From NCBI GenBank assembly GCA_001939145.1, contig LSRX01000349.1:291101-355100 (forward strand): a stretch of DNA of 64,000 nt, written 5' to 3'. Both the position numbers and the translations under genes were made by a program. Source of the DNA: Symbiodinium microadriaticum (taxonomy: Eukaryota > Sar > Dinophyceae > Suessiales > Symbiodiniaceae). The notes beneath the pieces were generated by a model that saw only the letters and a list, made by a program, of their open reading frames with translations, had not been told where the DNA came from and ran no database searches. Shown here piece after piece: positions 25,114-34,617 of the stretch. Within the stretch, counting starts at the first letter, position 1, and every line of letters starts with the position of its first letter.

Positions 25114-25587
25114 GGGGAGCTTGGGCAAACTGGGCAATGGCACTGCAACTCGGATCTACTTTTGAGATCCCTACAAAGTGTATGGGAGCCAACACGCATC
25201 GTGCACACTGTTGAAGAATCCGCTATTCAATTCGGAAGCATGGAAGGTGGCAACAGAGCAAAACAGTAACACGGAAGCTGCTGGGGATGCTCACCGCACT
25301 CGTGCTGTGTGCAGCGCAGCCGACGGCCTGAACGTCGAGCACATGCTGATGGAGGGTCGAGGGTCACTGAAGAGATGCAGGCCTTCGCATATAACTGGGC
25401 TAGGACATCACCACCTGCTACGACCAATCTGTCCGTTTGTCGGACTCTGCATATTCCTTGCCACGACACGCCAAGCCTGCCGACACGAAGACTTCCAAAC
25501 ATCGATTGCGCAGGGCTCGAGAAACCTCAGAACTCAGACCTCCACTGGTGCTCCGGACAGTTTGAGTCAGCGGCCGTCGCAACAAAA

Positions 25588-25666
25588 CCTCCCGTCGTCA
25601 GAGTGAAGAAGATGCGAAAGTCGGGGTGCGGCCTGAGGTCAAAGGTCTCCCATGTCATGACAGCTA
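25588..25666 (-). CDS. MDN1: Midasin AAA6 sensor-strand exon
   Basis: After a CCCAG acceptor at 25667 the minus strand encodes TWETFDLRPHPDFRIFFTLT. In midasin, each AAA module places a strand of the form xPHPxFRxFxT right after the Walker B helix region. In human AAA6 the corresponding text is TPNPNFRLFLSMDP. Position downstream of the other AAA6 exons and strand agree. The donor may be the GT after GGGAG at about 25588. About 2.4 kb and at least two other genes separate this exon from the preceding AAA6 exon, so the assignment needs transcript support. Confidence 0.6.
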
Positions 25667-25880
25667 CTGGGCACAAGGGCACACCACGAACCCGAGACCC
25701 GTGCCACACCAACCTCTCCTCTCCCGATTCTGTCAGCCTTGAGTGCACACGGCCCAGCCGGCTACGTGACCACGCGCGACGACGCGTGCAAAAGGAATCA
25801 TTTTGGAACCCACTGTCGGCAATCAACGGGACACGGAAGAATGGACTGTGGCATGTGGGTTGCTGTCGGCTTTTCCTCAG

Positions 25881-25950
25881 AACCTATTCACGTCTATATC
25901 TCTCCTAGAAAACTTATTCGCATCTATATCTTTCCCAGAAAACCTATTCA
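25881..25950. repeat. 30-bp tandem repeat, about 2.3 copies
   Basis: A 30-bp unit beginning AACCTATTCA at 25881-25910 recurs at 25911-25940 with a few substitutions and starts again at 25941-25950. The core is TCTATATCT followed by CCTAGAA or CCCAGAA. It lies in a probable intron, just left of an unrecognised gene. Confidence 0.85.
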
Positions 25951-25995
25951 AGGGGGTCGGGCCGATAACGAACCATGCCAGAGTATTCCACTTAC

Positions 25996-27075
25996 TCAAG
26001 AGAGAAGTTGGACGGAAAGTTTCCGCAGGACTACCTTGGCATTCGCCTTCGGCGAAGGCTTCGCCTTAGCAGCCTTGAGCCTTGACTGCCTTGTTTGCCT
26101 TGTTCTCGACTTGTCGTGACGTTTGTGCTTCAGGTGAATTGGGCAGTGTTGCTCGGACAGGTTCAGGATGGTGAGCAGGTAGATCACTGAACCGTACCAA
26201 AAGAATCGGAAAGATCCTCTGATGACTCCTTCGTGTTCCTGGTCCATGGCCATGCGATTTTGCCCGTTACGAGCCTGAAAAAGTCTGGCTGCTGCGCTTG
26301 AGCACCGGCTTCTTTTCAAGTTTCCACCCACTTCCCTCCCCATTCCTCGCTTGTCTTGCAGATGTCAAAGCTGTACTGCTCTAGCTCTGGATTCAAGGAT
26401 GAAACGTTCTTGCAGAAGCTTGGAGCGTCCGGGTAGCATTCTCGTCTGTATTCGTGTGACCCTGCTCAGGTCAGCATGGTTCATCTGGCTTGCTTGTCGC
26501 AGCAACGACACAAGCTCTGCCAGAGCTTCTGGACGGTGAGGCTCCCAAAAGCATGGTGAGCCTTGCCGCATCCATTATGTGGTCCAGACATGCTGGCCTA
26601 CCATGAGCATGTCTCTGCTGTTGTAAAAGCTGTGTCCGTGCTCGAACTGTTCTGACAACCAAGCAGCGGTGTCACTGCTTGCCACTCACAAGGCTTCGAT
26701 GAACCAAGTGTGTTCATTCTCGCGGTAGAGCTTGCAGTCCCTGGCATATCGGGTAGTGATGTTCCAGATGCCTTTGCTTGGATTATCCTGCAACGCGCAA
26801 GAGCTCTTGCCAACCTTGATGAGAACTGCCGTATCAGCCGTGTTGCGCGGGGTCAGCACGTGAATCAGGCCACACCGCCGTAGGCTTTGCTCAACACCGC
26901 GGCTGCCAAAGGGATCATTGCTCCGCGTCCGTGGTACCCGCAGGCACACTCTTGGCTCTGTTGCACGCTCGCTCTCCCGTAAACGTAAACACAACAGGTC
27001 GACGTCCGTCACTCTGGGACTCCTCTCGTAGCACCGGAGCTGACACACAGGACCCGTAATAACTTCTGTAAACAT
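25996..27075 (-). CDS. Unrecognised multi-exon membrane protein with lysine-rich tail
   Basis: Minus-strand coding-like blocks run from about 26,880 to 25,996. The first includes NTADTAVLIKVGKSSCAL, then IWNITTRYARDCKLYRENEH and TWFIEAL. The second (about 26650-26605) reads EQFEHGHSFYNSRDMLM and ends before a GTAGG donor. The third includes HRPEALAELVSLLRQASQMN and RMLPGRSKLLQERFILESRA. The last contains a hydrophobic segment FRFFWYGSVIYLLTILNL, followed by a basic tail with KAAKAKPSPKANAKVV and a stop at 25996. The Tyr/Arg/His-rich middle might be an enzyme domain, but I do not recognise it. The gene lies inside the region occupied by midasin AAA6. Confidence 0.5.
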
Positions 27076-27170
27076 TTCTGCACATCGATGTGAACAGTCC
27101 TACAATTCCCCTTCCCTCCTACTGCCACGATTGGCTTCTGCCTCTTTAGACATTGCTGAAGACCTTTTCA

Positions 27171-27850
27171 TTACATCTTGGGCGAGCAACAGCAGCACCC
27201 GTCCTTAACCCCGCCAAAACCCAACAGATCGCGGAGCTCACTGGGTCGTCCAGCGCCAGTGGCTTTACCTGCCCCTGGCGGAGGAGGCTTGACTTGAGAG
27301 AGGAGATCATCAGCAGCAGTGATGAGCTGGCGATCTTTGCGCTCGCCCCGGCATGCTTCCAGTTGCCGTCTTGCGAACTGTGGTAGGTGAAAGGGAGAAC
27401 GACTCCTCTCCTGTGTTTCTGTAAAGTCGTGCAGGTTGTACAGGAGGCGCATGAGGGCCCAAGCAATGCTGGCATGCTCGTCGAAGATGTCAATCCTCAG
27501 CTCCAGGTCTTCGTTCTTCACAGCCGTTGGCAGAGCCCTCTTCAGGTCCTGGTTCTGCTTGTTCGGGTGCTCATTCTGTTTGGTCAAGAACTCTGCTTGC
27601 ATCTGAGCCTTTGCCAGCTCCACGGTCTGCTGAGTCTCGGCCTTGCGCCTCTTCTCCACACGCTGCATCTCCGCAGTGTGTGCAGCAGCAAGGTGTTGTG
27701 CCACAGCGTTGGCCACCATGTTGCACGCAGCTGCGGCTTCTCGGAACCCCCTGTCCTGGAGCCGTCGTCGCGTGGCGTCTTGAGTGGCTTCGCCGGCATC
27801 GTGAAGCATCGGAGAGGCCACACCGGCAGCTGCATTTCGCAGCCGCTCTT
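27171..27850 (-). CDS. Coiled-coil protein with Cys-rich C-terminus
   Basis: A 216-codon frame ends at 27171 in KDGCCCCSPKM. The middle is a charged helix (EMQRVEKRRKAETQQTVELA, then KAQMQAEFLTKQNEHPNKQN) likely to form a coiled coil. It is followed by a globular part (DLELRIDIFDEHASIAWALM) and a Pro-rich link. The four consecutive cysteines near the end suggest palmitoylation and membrane attachment; this is not a CAAX box. The first in-frame codon read as a start is GTG, so the true start is probably an upstream ATG or exon. It lies between AAA6 exons at 28.1 and 25.67 kb on the same strand. Function unknown. Confidence 0.6.
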
Positions 27851-28079
27851 ACATGGATGAAACTCGTGCTGCAAGTCAGTGCTGGCATGAGTAGGCTTTC
27901 ATGGCTGATGAGACGTCAAATGCCTTCCGTTCTACACATGCTTAACATGCTGCTCACATGGATTGGCCGAGATAATGTCGGCAGCAGCTGCAATGCGAAA
28001 AGGATCGGGTCCCTGATCTGAGGTGCCCGGCTCCCCACTGAATCAGTGCTTGACTGTAAGACCCTCTCGAAGGAATCTG

Positions 28080-29434
28080 TGCCAAGACGTGGGCAGCAGG
28101 AAGCCGTTTGGTTCCAGAAGCGAGTTTAAGCGGTCAAGGACCGCAGGCGCTGCCTCGTGCAGAGCCATCATCTTGCTGGTCTAATGACACGTGGAGACCT
28201 GCTGGCCTGCTCCGCGTGGGACAGCAAAACCCAACTCCCCTGCAGCATGGCAGTGACCAGCGGCCCATCCACCTGCCAGGCAGGAGGGGCTCTCCGTCCG
28301 CGGAGCCACGGAACATCCGTGCAAAATGTTCTGTCCCCGTTCAGTCTGAAGCCGTTCTGGGGCGCACACCCACTCGAATCGTCCTGCCGAATTCATCCGC
28401 GCCCTTACAGGCCAAGGCTTCAAAGACTTCCTCAGAACTGAGAGCCAGACCTGGCTGAAGCTAGCAGCTGTGCAGCCTGGTCCAGAAGCTCCCATGGTGT
28501 TTCGAACCTCGAAAAACCCGAAGTCCCGCCTGAGAGTTCTTCCCGCTCACCGCCTGCAACCTGAGTCGCCATGCTCGGGTTCAGCTCCCTTTTGGCCAAT
28601 GGGCCTTAGAAGCCTTAGCTGAGGCCTCAGCTCCTCCACCAGCGCCTCAGCCTGAAAGGGAAGTGCTTCACATCGAGGGCATCTCAACACATCCAAGCTC
28701 ATGCTCTTGCCTTTCCGATCGTGTCAACAAGGGGAGCCTCACCGGCTTGAAAAAGCGTGTCGTGAGGCAGTTCTGTGGCAGCATGTGGCAGCCTTCTGGT
28801 CCAGGCATGCTTCGAGCAGCGCGCTTTGCCTCGAAGCAGAACCCGGCATCGCGAAGCACAGACGTGCAAAAATGCACTGAAGCAACGTGATGCTGCCTGA
28901 GGCATTGCTCGATCTTCTCGCAGGACGCTGCAGGCAGCTTCTCCTGCTGATCGGATTTGCAAGTCAAGGGATGTTGTAATTTCTCAGTTGCAGTCGTGCC
29001 CACAGCTTCGAACAAAAAGGCCTGAGATCTTCGAAGAGCGAAGGTGGTTGCGGTGACAAATCTTGCAAGCTGGCGGAGGAGGCTTCGCGCGTCCACCTGT
29101 CGTAAGTCCACTCGCTCCGTGGCAGACACATCCCGTCAGAAGGCGCCACGAGGAACCCACCTGCTCAAAACAGCCCAGAAGTTCGCTGGCGTCCATTGCG
29201 GGCGTCAGTGGGACCTGGGCCAAGTGCCCCTTCTCTTGCAAACAAGACCGAGACATCAACTTCGCCTCCTGCAGCGGCATGTAGGCCATGGCCTTGTTGG
29301 AGTCTCTGCCCGCAAAAATAAAACCTCTTCAAAAATAAAACCTCTTCGACAAGTTCTACAGAGGGCCCCCGGCAGCCAGCCATCGCACCAAGCTGTGCTT
29401 CCCGGCGCCCGGTCCGCCAACCAGCAGGAGGGGC
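28080..29434 (-). CDS. MDN1: Midasin AAA6 module, exons with P-loop and Walker B regions
   Basis: Exon 29434-29374 encodes PLLLVGGPGAGKHSLVRWLA. A GC donor leads across a 141-nt intron to exon 29232-29161, which encodes GHLAQVPLTPAMDASELL and then GCFEQ. This matches the human AAA6 sequence ending SAMDTTELLGGFEQ. A weak linker block lies at about 29090-28980 (LLRQLARFVTATTFALRRSQ). Next, an exon ending at 28370 reads SAGRFEW and splices over a 97-nt GT-AG intron to VDGPLVTAMLQGSWVLL (from 28272). Then APAVLDRLNSLLEPNGFLLP follows at about 28150-28080, as in human SVLDRLNALLEPGG. The P-loop has His where Thr/Ser is usual, and no acidic DE pair was seen at Walker B. This module may not hydrolyse ATP. 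Confidence 0.8.
29314..29347. repeat. 17-bp perfect tandem duplication in a midasin intron
   Basis: AAAAATAAAACCTCTTC occurs at 29314-29330 and again directly at 29331-29347. It lies inside the 141-nt intron between the AAA6 P-loop exon and the next exon, so it does not affect coding. Confidence 0.95.
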
Positions 29435-29493
29435 CTCGGACCAGAGACGATGCGAAATGTTCACTTCTTCGGCTCTGGCACTTGTTTTATGGA

Positions 29494-30999
29494 TCAGCTC
29501 GAATTGGAAATCTTCCTTGCCGCTGGAATCTTGTTGCGACGGAGGATTTCGTCCTCGCAAGCTTGAACCGCGGATCGTTCCAAGACAATAATATCGGGAA
29601 GGAAGCCGGCACCCCGGCCGTACAGCTCAAATCTCAGGAACTCCTCTTTGGAAGCTTCTACCAGATTTGATAAATGTGCGATATTGCGGATCCGCACAGG
29701 CACCCCATCCACCTCAAAAGCCTTGAGGCGTGCATTCCGAACATCCTGGAAGCCCAGGTTGACTGTGTGTGCGAGAACATACGAAAGGACCACCACCTGC
29801 TCGTCCTGGAACTCTCGCTCCCTGGAATCCATGATCTCTGAAAGCCCATTGCAACGCTCTTTGCGCCACTTGTCGCCGAAGGTGGCACGCAAGTACTGCT
29901 GAGACAGCACCACGAACACGAGGCCACCGATTATGCAGTAATCGAGCAGCCAGGGAGCTTCCTTTTCAACGGAGACCAGAGGCTCTTGCGGGCAGAGCTG
30001 CAGCGTGATGGACAGCTTGCTACCTGCACGCATGATCTCGGCCTCGAGCTGTTCGCCGACAAACTTTTCGATGGCAACGTACGGGAAGGGGACACGATCG
30101 TGGCGAGAAGACCCGCAAACGAATGGAACGCAGCCGTCGTTGCCGATTGGGACTCCGATCAGCGAGAGAAGCACGTCGCCCTTCTGGAGAACTTTGGCAT
30201 TCACCGTTGTCGGATCTACCGACTTGACAATAAGGCCACTTTGCCCAGTGGCCAAGCCAAGGGCACGTCTCATACCTGCATTCTCAAGCTTCTGGGCAGA
30301 AAAACGTCCATGCCCAAAAGCCGTGACTCGTACTGGCGGAACATCCTCGGACTCTGTACTCGCAACGGGCGCAGCGGACTTAAGCCTTCGCCAGGCTGTC
30401 AAGAACTTTTGCACCACACTGACCGGTATTATGAAGCCAATATTTTCTGTGGAGCCATCCTTCAGGGATTCATAGGCAACACCCACACAGGAGCCTCCTG
30501 CGACTAGCGCTGGCCCTCCCGAGTTTCCAGGGTTCACTGCTGCATCGATTTGGATGACCAAACGATTCCGCCAAGGATCTGGGTTGTCCTCGTAGTCCAC
30601 CCGGCTTACAACACCTTTGGTCACGGACAAGTTGTCCCCGCCGGTGGGATACCCGACACAGACCACTTCAGAGAAAAGAGCTGGAACTTCGTTGCACAGA
30701 GTCTGGGCAGTGGCGCCTTCCCAGAAAGCCTCCTCGCGCACCGTCAGCAAGGCCAGGTCACAGTCCGTCGCTCGGGCAAGGACCTCCGCCTCGTACTTCT
30801 GGTCGTCCCCACGCTTCCGCACCTCCTGAGCTCTGAGATTGCAATCATGCCACAATGCACTGTGCGGCGACGCAACACGACCCTTAGTGATGCAAGTGGC
30901 AATGCAGCTGGCATGGGCCACGCAATGCCGATTGGTCAGCAGCAGCCGCTCTTGAAGACACAACACGAAGGCAGTGGAAGTTGACGACTGCTGCCTCAC
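29494..30999 (-). CDS. Deg9-like (DegP/HtrA family) serine protease with PDZ domains
   Basis: A 501-codon open frame encodes an HtrA-type protease close to the plant Deg9 group. The catalytic residues are His25 (LLLTNRHC), Asp81 (TDCDLALLTV) and Ser160 (NPGNSGGP). PDZ regions follow, one with VDPTTVNAKVLQKGDVLLSL, then the Deg9-type second half with YCIIGGLVFVVLSQQYLR. The C-terminus is complete. The frame opens just before the catalytic His strand, so a first exon with start and targeting peptide must lie upstream of 30999. Residues about 42-58 look like an inserted stretch absent from relatives; a 51-nt in-frame GT-AG intron there would remove them. The gene sits between midasin AAA5 and AAA6 exons on the same strand. 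Confidence 0.88.
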   Translation of the reverse strand: MRQQSSTSTAFVLCLQERLLLTNRHCVAHASCIATCITKGRVASPHSALWHDCNLRAQEVRKRGDDQKYEAEVLARATDCDLALLTVREEAFWEGATAQTLCNEVPALFSEVVCVGYPTGGDNLSVTKGVVSRVDYEDNPDPWRNRLVIQIDAAVNPGNSGGPALVAGGSCVGVAYESLKDGSTENIGFIIPVSVVQKFLTAWRRLKSAAPVASTESEDVPPVRVTAFGHGRFSAQKLENAGMRRALGLATGQSGLIVKSVDPTTVNAKVLQKGDVLLSLIGVPIGNDGCVPFVCGSSRHDRVPFPYVAIEKFVGEQLEAEIMRAGSKLSITLQLCPQEPLVSVEKEAPWLLDYCIIGGLVFVVLSQQYLRATFGDKWRKERCNGLSEIMDSREREFQDEQVVVLSYVLAHTVNLGFQDVRNARLKAFEVDGVPVRIRNIAHLSNLVEASKEEFLRFELYGRGAGFLPDIIVLERSAVQACEDEILRRNKIPAARKISNSS

Positions 31000-31429
31000 A
31001 GATCGATGCTGTGCTGTTACATGCTGTTACGCATATTGATGGTGTAATGTAAGAGAAGAGTGTCGAGAGTATGAGCAATGAGCAGGACTTCTTGTCGTTT
31101 TGCTACTGCTGCTGCGGTCTGCCATACAGCCGGAGGGTCGGGTCAGGTGAACCATGGAAACCTTCCGTAGCAACATGCGGGTTTGTGGCAAGAAGTTCAG
31201 GGAAGGTCACGGCACCGGCCCCCCTTCCAGGAGGATCCAGAGTAGTTTGTGCATGCAAATGTGGTTCTGGCAATGCTCTCCGCAACACGAGGCTGCTGTT
31301 CTGACCTTGACCATCCGAGACCATAGCACATACCAATTGACAAGGCATCGTGTCATCTGTGACGGAAGACTGCTGCAGGACTGGTTGAATCGAAAACGAA
31401 AGCGACCGCTGAAAACTCCTTCGGAGTAT

Positions 31430-31880
31430 GAGGGCTCAGGCTGACCGAAATTTTCCACACACTGCCTTTTGGTCGTCCAAGGCATCGAATAGTTCCTCGG
31501 ACTTGGCCAAAGAGGTGACAATGACCAGCAAAGATTGCAGGAGATGCACGTATCTCAGCTCGTCCAAGTCTCGGCTTCAGCTCTCTGCAGAAGAGTTTGA
31601 CGACCGATGTGCCTTGGTGCAACGGCATCTCTGTCAGGCTTCATTGAGCCGTCTGCTTCCGAACACGAAGGTGTTGTGTTCTGACGCGGTCTCATCGAGG
31701 TCCTCGATTCGAGGAGCTGTCCAACGCTTGTGGCTTGTGGTTTCGGACTGGATTGCAGCTCAGGTACCCTCGAGCAGCGCACCGATGTTTCCCCAAATGT
31801 CCTGAGAAAAGAACAGCCATGAGGCTTGGTTGTCTTTGCTCCTAAAAAGGCTCTCCTTGGGATTCTGGCGGTGGCGCTTC
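31430..31880 (-). CDS. Two candidate exons upstream of the Deg9-like gene
   Basis: The minus strand at about 31870-31740 reads SLFRSKDNQASWLFFSQDIW, then GNIGALLEG. At about 31575-31440 it reads DLDELRYVHLLQSLLVIVTS and LAKSEELFDALDDQKAVCGK. Both are strongly helical and plausible exons. They could be the midasin AAA5-AAA6 linker, a 5' part of the neighbouring protease transcript, or a separate gene. Nothing specific decides between these. Confidence 0.42.
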
Positions 31881-32468
31881 GTACTTCTCATGGCTTCGTC
31901 GGACTCATCTCCCATGGCCAAAAGGTCCCCGCTTGAGGCTTTCGAGGGATCTGACGGCTGCTAGACCGTCTGGTCAACGAAGCGCACACACGAGCTGCTA
32001 ATCTGGTGGGCACCCAGGCAAAGCCGCAAAGCTAAAGAGGCATGGGCAATTTCAGCTCGTCCGAAACTGCATGCGCCATGGCATGGACAACATCTCGCTG
32101 ACCTCCGAGAAATGGCCAGCTCAGCTTAGCTCACAAGACTGTTTCCCACGGCCCTGAACTGCTGCCTGCCAAAGCTGTGAGATGTGAAACGTGGCGAAGG
32201 TGCTCGGAGGCGCTGAAGCCTGCTCCAAGTCATCGTATTGGTCCTAGCGGTCCGCTGTGTAAGAAGGGCCTCGAAGGTCCTCGGCTCGGAGTCGTTGCTG
32301 AAGCAGTGCCGAGCCGACCTCAAAGTTTGAGATATCGCAGACAGTTCGTCAGACTCTCACTCTGTGCTGCGTGCCGGAAGACCCTTTCTGCGTCTGGGCG
32401 CTGCTGAGTGAGTCGACTCTTGTGCACGCTGTCCACATCTAGAGCTCTAGCGAAAATCTGGAAACACT

Positions 32469-34025
32469 TCAAACACATTCATCTGCTGAGACCAGCTGGG
32501 CATTCTTTAGCTGTTCTTTGACAGCTAGGCTATCACCACCGCACGATGTATCGCCCCAGGTGATAATGGTGCCATCCATCTGAATCGCTGCAAAAGCACC
32601 ACCAGAGGCTTTTACATCTTTAATGCCTATGAGATGCTCCTGCACGCTCCTGCTGTCGCCACCAAAGCGGACGTCTCCCCAGGTGACCACCGTGCCGTCG
32701 GCTCGGAGTGCTGCGAAGGCGTCAGCGGATGCCCGAACTTCCAGGACGTCCCTCAGCTGCTCGCGCACCGCACTGCTGTCACCACCCCTTCGAGGGTCGC
32801 CCCACGTCACCACGGTGCTGTCGGACAATATGGCAGCGAAGGCATCCGAAGAGGCTTGGACGTCACGAACTCCCCTGAGCTGATGCTGGACAGAGCTGCA
32901 GTCGCCGCCTCCGCGTGCATCGCCCCAGGCGATGACGCTTCCGTCTTCTCGAACGGCAGCGAAAGCACCGGAGGAAGCCCGGATATCCTGCACTCCATGC
33001 AGCTGCTTTCGAACAGCACTCTGGTCACCCCCATCCTGAGCATCGCCCCAACAGACAACAGTACCGTCTGTCCGAATGGCAGCAAAAGCCCCAGCGGAAG
33101 CCCGAATGTGGGAAACGTTGTGCAGCTGCTGGCGGACTGCAGCGCTTGCACCGCCGTAGCGGACATCGCCCCATGTCACCACGCTTCGGTCTGATCGCAA
33201 TGCAGCAAATGAGGCAAGAGTCGCCCGTATGTCTGTGACATTTTTTAGCAGCCCTTGAACTTTGGAGCTGTCGCCACCATAACAGGGATCCCCCCACGTT
33301 ACCACTCGTCCATTCTCGAGGATGGCAGCAAAGGCGCCTGCCGAGGAGCGGACTTCCCAGACACCCTTGAGCTGCTCTTGGACTTCCGTACTATCGCCAC
33401 ACTGGTCTCCGTAGCCCCAGGCGACCACAGTGCCGTCTGCCCGAATGGCTGCAAAAGCACTGCGTGAAGCTCGGATCTCCTGAACGCCTTTCAACTGCTC
33501 TTGCACCAGGCTGCTGTCGCCACCAGAGGCCTCGTGGCCCCAAGTGACCACTGTGCCATCGCTGCGGATGGCCGCGAAGGAGCCCTTGCAGGCACAGATC
33601 TTCTGCACATCATCCAGCTGCGCTTGCACCAGACTGCTGTCACCGCCAGAGAAGCCATAGCCCCAAGTGACAACCAAGCCATCGGGTCTGATTGCTGCGA
33701 AGGCATCCGTAGCCCAAGAAGATGCCAAGGGCCATGCATCTCCAGAGCTCAACAAAGACTCCCAGGAGGACGTCACAACCGTCTGCCGCAAGGCCGCCGT
33801 CACTGCCACGTCATCCTCCTCGCCGTCCTCGATGCAAAGCGGAAGGGCCTCCTTCAGCGATTGCCTTCCGATCAGCTGCTGCCCTGTCCTTGAGAACAGG
33901 GCGCTGATGTCCGTTTGCAGCTGCTCTTGGGCTCGTAGTCTCAACTCATTCACACTGCTGCTTGGCTGGCAGAGGATTGATGCACTCCGGCCGCTGAGCA
34001 GTGTGACGTGTACAGATATCGGCAT
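32469..34025 (-). CDS. Intronless protein with ubiquitin-like N-terminus and ten RCC1-type repeats
   Basis: A single 518-aa frame starts at ATG 34025. Residues 1-80 resemble a ubiquitin-like fold (MPISVHVTLLSGRSASILCQ, then IGRQSLKEALPL). After it come ten repeats of about 38-40 residues with the core FAAIRxDGTVVTWGxxxxGG and a linker like DSSxVQEQLKGVQxIRAS. This is an RCC1/BLIP-II-like beta-propeller repeat. Proteins of this design are often labelled HERC2-like in symbiotic dinoflagellates, but no HECT ligase domain is present here, so no ligase activity should be assumed. The role is probably protein binding. The gene lies between midasin AAA5 and AAA6 on the same strand with no sign of introns, which fits a retroposed copy. 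Confidence 0.9.
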   Translation of the reverse strand: MPISVHVTLLSGRSASILCQPSSSVNELRLRAQEQLQTDISALFSRTGQQLIGRQSLKEALPLCIEDGEEDDVAVTAALRQTVVTSSWESLLSSGDAWPLASSWATDAFAAIRPDGLVVTWGYGFSGGDSSLVQAQLDDVQKICACKGSFAAIRSDGTVVTWGHEASGGDSSLVQEQLKGVQEIRASRSAFAAIRADGTVVAWGYGDQCGDSTEVQEQLKGVWEVRSSAGAFAAILENGRVVTWGDPCYGGDSSKVQGLLKNVTDIRATLASFAALRSDRSVVTWGDVRYGGASAAVRQQLHNVSHIRASAGAFAAIRTDGTVVCWGDAQDGGDQSAVRKQLHGVQDIRASSGAFAAVREDGSVIAWGDARGGGDCSSVQHQLRGVRDVQASSDAFAAILSDSTVVTWGDPRRGGDSSAVREQLRDVLEVRASADAFAALRADGTVVTWGDVRFGGDSRSVQEHLIGIKDVKASGGAFAAIQMDGTIITWGDTSCGGDSLAVKEQLKNAQLVSADECV

Positions 34026-34617
34026 GCCAAGGCATTGCCTGGCCCCCGACCCCTTCTATCTGTGCAGGCAAGGGGTCATGAGACCTTTGAGCCCAGCTCC
34101 CGCTGCAGATGCCGAGCTCAGCAATTGATGTTGGAAACATCGTGTTATGACATTGAAGCAGCCTGATCCAAAGCCGTCCTGGGGCCGTTGCCTGTAAACC
34201 GCCTGGTTGGGATTGCAGGCTGTGACTGCCGAGGCCTTGGTCAAGTTCATGAACCATGACAGACTGCCAGGCCTACTAAGGCCAAAGCCACGTAGAACAT
34301 CCCTGGGAAGCGGACAGAGAACCGGAGTCCTGCTGCCTTGGTGCCACAACGCACCCAAGACTTTCAGTGACGAAGCAGGAAAAGCCTCAGGCTGATGCCC
34401 ACATCAGAAGCCTGGTCGTCTGGTGATACCTGCGCATGCCGCAGAGCCGCTGCATCTGAAATCTGACACATACTGAACTGGCAACACCAACAGCTTAGGC
34501 ATTGAAAGGCACATGCAAGGTGAAAGGCACCTCCTCCAGGCCGAAGCCGCATCCGATGCGCAGCAAGGCCGCCGCAGGGAAATGCTGCAGAGCTCAGGAA
34601 GTCACGCAGTCCGCAGA

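Noticed and set aside
34077..34100. Possible relict spliced leader (GGCTCAAA) about 60 nt upstream of the RCC1-repeat gene
   Set aside because: The match to the leader's 3' half is short and needs a gap, so it is not distinguishable from chance.
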